Shown here: piece after piece, positions 19,436 to 20,439 of the stretch
How positions within the stretch are numbered: the first letter of the stretch is position 1
Layout: every line of letters starts with the position of its first letter
DNA from: a virus
Length of the DNA stretch: 20,439 bases
Strand: one strand, 5' to 3'
IMG/VR virus record: IMGVR_UViG_3300044960_000614
Coordinates: 1-20,439 of that record
Notes under the pieces: model-generated
What the model saw: only the letters and a program-made list of their open reading frames with translations
Told to the model about the DNA's origin: nothing
The model's database searches: none
Program-made: the position numbers and the translations under genes

Positions 19436-20439
19436 TCAGACGACCTTCGCGAAGGCCGCGGGCCGGAAGTGGACCAGCGCCACCCGCATGTCGGCGCGGA
19501 TGGCCACCTTGCCCTCGGTGAAGAACGTCGAGTGCGCGTTGGTGAGCTGCACGTCGATGCCGCGCCGCTCGAACAGCGCCGCGTGGGACGCGTAGTCACC
19601 GGTGATGGCCGTGACGCCCGCGGGCATCCGCGTGGTCTGCACGACCGGCACGCCCCAGACCCGCTCGGGCCCGGCGTCGGCCGGCGAGCCGTACAGGTAG
19701 ACGCCGTCCGCGGTCTTGGCCAGGCGGATGGTCTCCCAGTCCGCCGGCTTGAGGAACACCACGCCCGGCTCGGCGAAGCCGGTGTCCCTAACCTGCCGCA
19801 TGGCCTTGTAGATGGCGTCGAGCAGGGTGTCGCTGCCCTGCGTCTGCGAGATGATCCCCGACACGTTCGCGGTGCCGAGGAGGTTCGGCGCCGTCCCGTT
19901 CCCGCCGAGGATCTGGCCGTCGAGCCGGTTGGCGAGGAACAGGCGCAGCCGCGCGTCGACGTAGCTGCGGACCTGCGGCTCGTCCTCGAGCTGCTCGTCG
20001 GTCACCGGGATGAAGACCGCGATCTTGCGAACGCTCGAGGTCTGCTCGGTGAGCGACAGGGCCGCCTCGGGGTAGGAGCCCGCCTCCGCCGTCTCGGCCG
20101 CGGCCTGCGTCGGCGCACCCTCGGCCATGTACTTGATCGCGGCCTGCGCCGTCGGGAAGACCGGGAGGAAGTCCGCGACCCGCGGCGGCTGCAGCGGGTA
20201 CTCCGCGATGCGACCGATGCGCGTGGACTCCGGCGGCCAACCGGCGCTCGTCTGCATCAGGGTCGCCTGACGCAGGATGTCCCGGATGGACACGTCCAGC
20301 CGCGCCACCGGGCCCTCGCCGCCCTTGTAGCCCTTGTAGGCGGCCGAGCGCGTGAACATCTCGCCCAGGCTGACCGGCGCGGGCTGCGGGGTCTCGACCG
20401 GGGCCGACTCCAGCGCCTCGCTCGCGACCTTGAGGAGCT
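19436..20439 (-). CDS. Major capsid protein, HK97 fold (5' end outside window)
   Basis: The frame is open to the right edge, so the visible 334 codons are the C-terminal part; the ATG at 20359 is internal. Upstream of it the frame gives LLKVASEALESAPVETPQPA, PVSLGEMFTRSAAYKGY, which looks like the end of a delta/scaffold region and the usual SLGExFxxSxAYK cleavage area. The HK97 body follows: AAIKYMAEGAPTQAAAET, KIAVFIPVTDEQLEDEPQVR, LDGQILGGNGTAPNLLG, and ERVWGVPVVQTTRMPAGVTA, ending VALVHFRPAAFAKVV. This is the capsid shell subunit. The maturation protease, portal and terminase are expected beyond the window. Confidence 0.92.
   Translation of the reverse strand, partial: LLKVASEALESAPVETPQPAPVSLGEMFTRSAAYKGYKGGEGPVARLDVSIRDILRQATLMQTSAGWPPESTRIGRIAEYPLQPPRVADFLPVFPTAQAAIKYMAEGAPTQAAAETAEAGSYPEAALSLTEQTSSVRKIAVFIPVTDEQLEDEPQVRSYVDARLRLFLANRLDGQILGGNGTAPNLLGTANVSGIISQTQGSDTLLDAIYKAMRQVRDTGFAEPGVVFLKPADWETIRLAKTADGVYLYGSPADAGPERVWGVPVVQTTRMPAGVTAITGDYASHAALFERRGIDVQLTNAHSTFFTEGKVAIRADMRVALVHFRPAAFAKVV

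Noticed and set aside
1-20439. tRNA genes, rRNA, integrase, attachment sites, insertion sequences
   Set aside because: I looked for CCA-ended clover-leaf patterns, tyrosine or serine recombinase motifs, transposase motifs and long terminal repeats and saw none; gaps between genes are mostly too short for them.

Overview
The window is part of a tailed double-stranded DNA phage (or prophage) genome, siphovirus-like, with very high G+C. GC-rich codon use, frequent GTG starts and GGAGG-type ribosome binding sites point to an actinobacterial or similar high-GC host; several small proteins (an MNIGK-type acidic microprotein, a CACGIYA protein, a CxxC zinc-finger protein) are of kinds I associate with actinophages. 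No integrase, att site, tRNA or host gene is visible, so lytic and integrated states cannot be told apart. The window edges cut the first and last genes.

Layout. The left 1.8 kb is transcribed on the + strand: the end of a probable replication protein, a small helical protein, a zinc-finger/HTH-like protein, a 36-aa microprotein and a CGIYA-motif protein. It meets a long minus-strand block head-on at position 1774-1777, where the two last genes share a CTAG in their stop codons. Everything from there to 20439 lies on the minus strand and is read from right to left.

In transcription order the minus block runs: HK97-fold major capsid protein (cut by the window edge), an intercistronic hairpin, a probable head decoration protein, small head protein, gp6-like head-tail connector, tail terminator, a 55-aa protein, two paralogous tail tube proteins, a gp10-like protein, the G/G-T tail assembly chaperones with a textbook -1 frameshift signal, a 725-aa tape measure, then the tail tip and adhesion genes: a small CxxC protein, two minor tail proteins, a receptor-region protein with a duplicated domain, a hub-like protein, an FN3 plus C1q-like protein, and a coiled-coil glycoside-hydrolase-like protein. 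A small HExxH metallopeptidase follows. After a 94-bp intergenic region with tandem 18-bp repeats comes a second module: winged-helix-like protein, M15-type endolysin, one-TM holin candidate, ClpP-like serine protease, several zinc-binding microproteins, a multi-TM protein, an HNH/NinG-like nuclease, a metallophosphoesterase, and a DUF4406-DUF6378 fusion protein.

Almost every gene junction is ATGA, GTGA or TGATG, so the minus block is probably translated as a few long, coupled polycistronic messages. The terminase, portal and capsid maturation protease would be expected beyond the right edge. The most notable things are the complete frameshift signal (slippery C CCA AAC, 6-nt spacer, 12-bp stem with the zero-frame stop in its loop), an Ig-like domain shared at DNA level between a head protein and a tail tube protein, and the tandem-repeat control region in front of the lysis module.
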